A model generated the notes under the pieces. It was not told where the DNA came from. It searched no databases and saw only the letters and a program-made list of their open reading frames with translations. From an uncultured Lachnospiraceae bacterium (GTDB taxonomy: Bacteria; Bacillota; Clostridia; Lachnospirales; Lachnospiraceae): 5,888 nucleotides of DNA. This document shows positions 4,901 through 5,888 of the stretch, one piece after another; position 1 is the stretch's first letter; the number at the start of each line of letters is the position of its first letter. The stretch is taken from positions 1 to 5,888 of the forward strand of contig CACZQU010000128.1 in NCBI GenBank assembly GCA_902783305.1, read 5' to 3'. The position numbers were made by a program, and so were the translations under genes.

Positions 4901-5888
4901 AATGGCTGGATTACAAGGGAAAGGAAATCACGGATGATCTTGTACTTCCTCCGGAGTCTGTCCGTGTCGCTTTAGTCCAATACAGAAGAAACATCTCAAA
5001 TACTCTTGAAACCGGCATTACCCTGGATTCTTCCAATAACTGGAATACCAGCAAGGACGACCTGGAGGCTGCAGGAGGAAGTGTCCGGTATGAATATCGG
5101 TATGTGATCTCCTCAGGCCCGGATACCAGAAGCTACACCAGGTCCTATGATTACTCCTATGAGGACAGCAGGTTCACCACCGTGATCACCTTGCAGGAGC
5201 GAAAAGTCGATATCCCGGTGCAGATCCGCTGGACCGACGAAAACGGAAACGAGCTTCCGGATACCTGGCCGGATCTCCCCAGAAGCGCGGATGTCAATCT
5301 GTATCAGGGCGGCACAAAGGAATCCGACATCGTACAGCGGATTTCCATTCGGGCAAGCGACGGATGGAAAGGAGCCTTCGTCTCCCTCCCCGCCTCTGAT
5401 TATTTCTATGTGATTCAGACGACCCCGGAATATCTTGCGGGATCACAGACCCGAACCTCCATTACCAGAACTTACTCCCCCCAGAGCAGCTTTTGGGAGG
5501 TGCCGGCTTCCTCTCTTTCTTCCGGGCTTACCATTACCAACCAGGTCAACTACCGTACCGTCGGCGTACGGGTTTCCTGGTTTGAATACGACCGGAAAAC
5601 GGAAGTCTGGGAGGACTTGCCGGACGGAGTGAAGCTGGTTCTGACCAGGGGAGCTGCAGACGGCTCCGGATATGAAGACGCAACAGATCTTTTCGGGAAA
5701 CCGGTTACCATGACCCTGGACAGCGATTCTGCTTCCGGATGGGTTGGGTCGTTCCATAATCTTCCCGCGTCTTACCTGAATGGAAATAGTATCGGGTACT
5801 GGATCCGTGTCGAAAACTCCGGTGATTTTTATCCGAATGATGTAAACCAGTTGCCTAACTATGTTGTCAATTACCGCAGAAAGGTGGA
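1816..5888 (+). CDS. Giant secreted surface protein with Cna_B-like repeats (N-terminal 1357 codons; C-terminus outside window)
   Basis: A secreted, probably cell-surface protein of the Gram-positive adhesin/stalk type. The frame is open without interruption to the edge. Order: signal peptide (about 1-32); acidic, Ser/Pro-rich region (about 36-230); seven Cna_B-like repeats; Pro/Thr linker (about 989-1020); three more repeats; and RRKV at the edge, matching the lead-in to another repeat. Each repeat opens with a strand ending in W followed by an acidic/Gly turn (RWVDKNGTEIP, LWFDEYGKEMD, KWVDTDG, RWTDENGNELP). Most have a second Trp motif such as SGWKGSLSGL or DGWKGAFVSLP, and a late strand ending ITN or VTYRR. 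This matches the Cna_B plan of stacked beta-sandwiches holding a ligand-binding head away from the wall. Here no separate globular head is visible. The ligand is unknown. A sortase signal is expected downstream but cannot be seen. The start is set by AAGGGAGG and the signal peptide. Confidence 0.92.
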   Translation, partial: MKSRNKWIKAALAMLMLAVLLSQQLGSSMLVAGGETGDTWLMEETGSVGEALQEEASESSTTAEPAADYEEYNEAGAPAGEDEEYGEAEAPAADTGWDEGGQDDSVYEEEYGQEDIYDPAEEPSGGIYEEASDIPYEEDIPQDDPFPQDIFDSGESEVQPAEPILPAPEEEAVVPAADPAADPSGDETELPLVEEVTEAETSQDSSASEASLFMSSSWGSLSAVGAGSSSTINLTVEIRWVDKNGTEIPQSSSDYPGGSATVRLLQSASGTMADAEAAKDADANPVAPVQVSPQSQSGRYVWTATFRNLTDDGTVTYIPQVTAAKFEQKSYARKGSALSEGLVVTMESQQETFDIPVETVWYKADGETEASDDEVGSSVSISLENPSNLSVTVRKSSSWKGSIANCKKLDDNGEDIIYSFSSGEIYNRNYYRLADVTPLGNKPADGYRLSYVRTTVDVPISVLWFDEYGKEMDGSGSDLPNAVRFILTRTDASGTQTPYSIDISRYDSWNTVRTNIPYRNSGETFSTACSQLNGFDQIIEPNGTDIWDGYTVIYRKAFRDAFPVRIKWVDTDGVTELHGGKYGIPERVKAALVVRQNEEESPVPAKDIYNHLLESYFYEWVDFSETFTDVPILKDGFYDLILAEEIPGYDWYSVEEADGGIVVTYRRSTVDVTVNLQWMDKDGSTALDPTCPEIPESVTVTLQGRTDSSSSMTDIDGVAPQTVSAQNGWTCTFEGLPYQNEDGKVFNYSAREELLPAFTVSTNARNNTVRITNQLNTLDITVEKVWLDADGSPLPKDEIPASAEFLLLREKQVEGLGSIQENVLDADGRPVKITVTADSGWKGSLSGLVQVDDSGLPITYSLTEKSIPEYTSLKEESYGSYLFRNIRNEGGTRFMPVTVRWYDSEGNVLTRGTREVRVVLQQQTEDGVSDVYSENGTLQNISINGNNSSGFTIPVRMTPCVRTEYVNGFIYTIEKTDDESGFLITYTKDSAPSATPTPTPTLTPTPIVTKAPLPTAAPGEKVSAEVTVKWLDYKGKEITDDLVLPPESVRVALVQYRRNISNTLETGITLDSSNNWNTSKDDLEAAGGSVRYEYRYVISSGPDTRSYTRSYDYSYEDSRFTTVITLQERKVDIPVQIRWTDENGNELPDTWPDLPRSADVNLYQGGTKESDIVQRISIRASDGWKGAFVSLPASDYFYVIQTTPEYLAGSQTRTSITRTYSPQSSFWEVPASSLSSGLTITNQVNYRTVGVRVSWFEYDRKTEVWEDLPDGVKLVLTRGAADGSGYEDATDLFGKPVTMTLDSDSASGWVGSFHNLPASYLNGNSIGYWIRVENSGDFYPNDVNQLPNYVVNYRRKV
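1921..2430 (+). other. Acidic low-complexity region without Lys or Arg
   Basis: Residues 36-205 contain 57 Asp or Glu among 170 (about one third), with many Ala, Pro, Gly and Tyr. There is no Lys or Arg anywhere from residue 10 to residue 238. Imperfect internal repeats occur (EEYNEAGAPAGED / EEYGEAEAPAADT, and PAADPAADP). A Ser-rich segment (about 205-230) joins it to the first repeat. It is probably unstructured and strongly negative at neutral pH. Its function is unknown; a spacer, cation-binding or charge-repulsion role is only inference. Confidence 0.85.
2506..5888 (+). repeat. Array of ten divergent Cna_B-like protein repeats (an eleventh begins at the edge)
   Basis: The anchoring Trp of each repeat is at residue 240, 361, 464, 568, 678, 786, 901, 1030, 1139 and 1255. 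Spacing is 103-121 residues, except 129 where the Pro/Thr linker intervenes. The repeats are alike in pattern but not at DNA level, so they are old duplications rather than a recent tandem expansion. In canonical Cna_B domains a Lys two residues before this Trp forms an isopeptide bond with an Asn in the last strand (ITN), helped by a Glu. Only repeat 6 has Lys at that place (K784), with E864 and N888 as likely partners. Repeats 5 and 9 keep ITN but lack the Lys. The others end in VTYRR-, VIYRK- or ITYTK-like strands. The second Trp motif is replaced by GF in repeat 7. Confidence 0.8.
4780..4875 (+). other. Pro/Thr-rich linker between repeat blocks
   Basis: Residues about 989-1020 read as a run of Pro-Thr pairs (SATPTPTPTLTPTP, then IVTKAPLPTAAP). 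They are encoded by a GC-rich stretch with short CCGACG repeats. It separates repeats 1-7 from repeats 8 onward. Such linkers are extended, often O-glycosylated in secreted proteins, and common in clostridial modular proteins. Confidence 0.8.

Overview
The window (about 5.9 kb, roughly half G+C) looks like chromosomal DNA from a Gram-positive, Clostridia-type Firmicute. A Lachnospiraceae-like gut species is my best guess. The grounds are purine-rich Shine-Dalgarno sequences, sigma-A-type promoters, a very large secreted protein built of Cna_B-like repeats, and a Pro-Thr linker of the kind common in clostridial surface proteins. This assignment is inferred from style; no taxonomic marker gene is present.

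Left part (1-1400, minus strand): two housekeeping-type genes are read leftwards. First comes a HAD-superfamily hydrolase of the YjjG/subfamily IA type (621-1400). After a 104-base gap with no visible terminator comes the N-terminal 172 codons of an alanyl-tRNA editing protein of the AlaX family (1-516, cut by the window edge). Both are probably transcribed from one promoter at 1447-1475 (TTGATT, 17 bases, TAGAAT). A perfect 14-bp palindrome lies over its predicted start site.

Middle part (1401-1815): a divergent, partly AT-rich intergenic region. It holds the leftward promoter, a short direct/inverted repeat, a doubtful 63-codon ORF with two CxxC pairs, a rightward extended -10 promoter (TGGTATAAT), and a roughly 158-base leader. 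The leader is strongly structured, with several mutually exclusive pairings. I do not recognise it as a known riboswitch class.

Right part (1816-5888, plus strand): one continuous open frame of 1357 codons that runs off the right edge. It encodes a secreted surface protein. In order, it has a signal peptide, a roughly 200-residue acidic region with no Lys or Arg, seven Cna_B-like beta-sandwich repeats, a Pro/Thr linker, three more repeats, and the first residues of a probable eleventh. Only repeat 6 appears to keep the full Lys/Glu/Asn set expected for an intramolecular isopeptide bond. Any cell-wall anchor or sortase motif would lie beyond the window.

The best candidates for something undescribed are the structured leader of the giant surface-protein gene and the protein itself, with its degenerate Cna_B array and cation-free acidic head. 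I see no phage, transposon, CRISPR, tRNA or rRNA.
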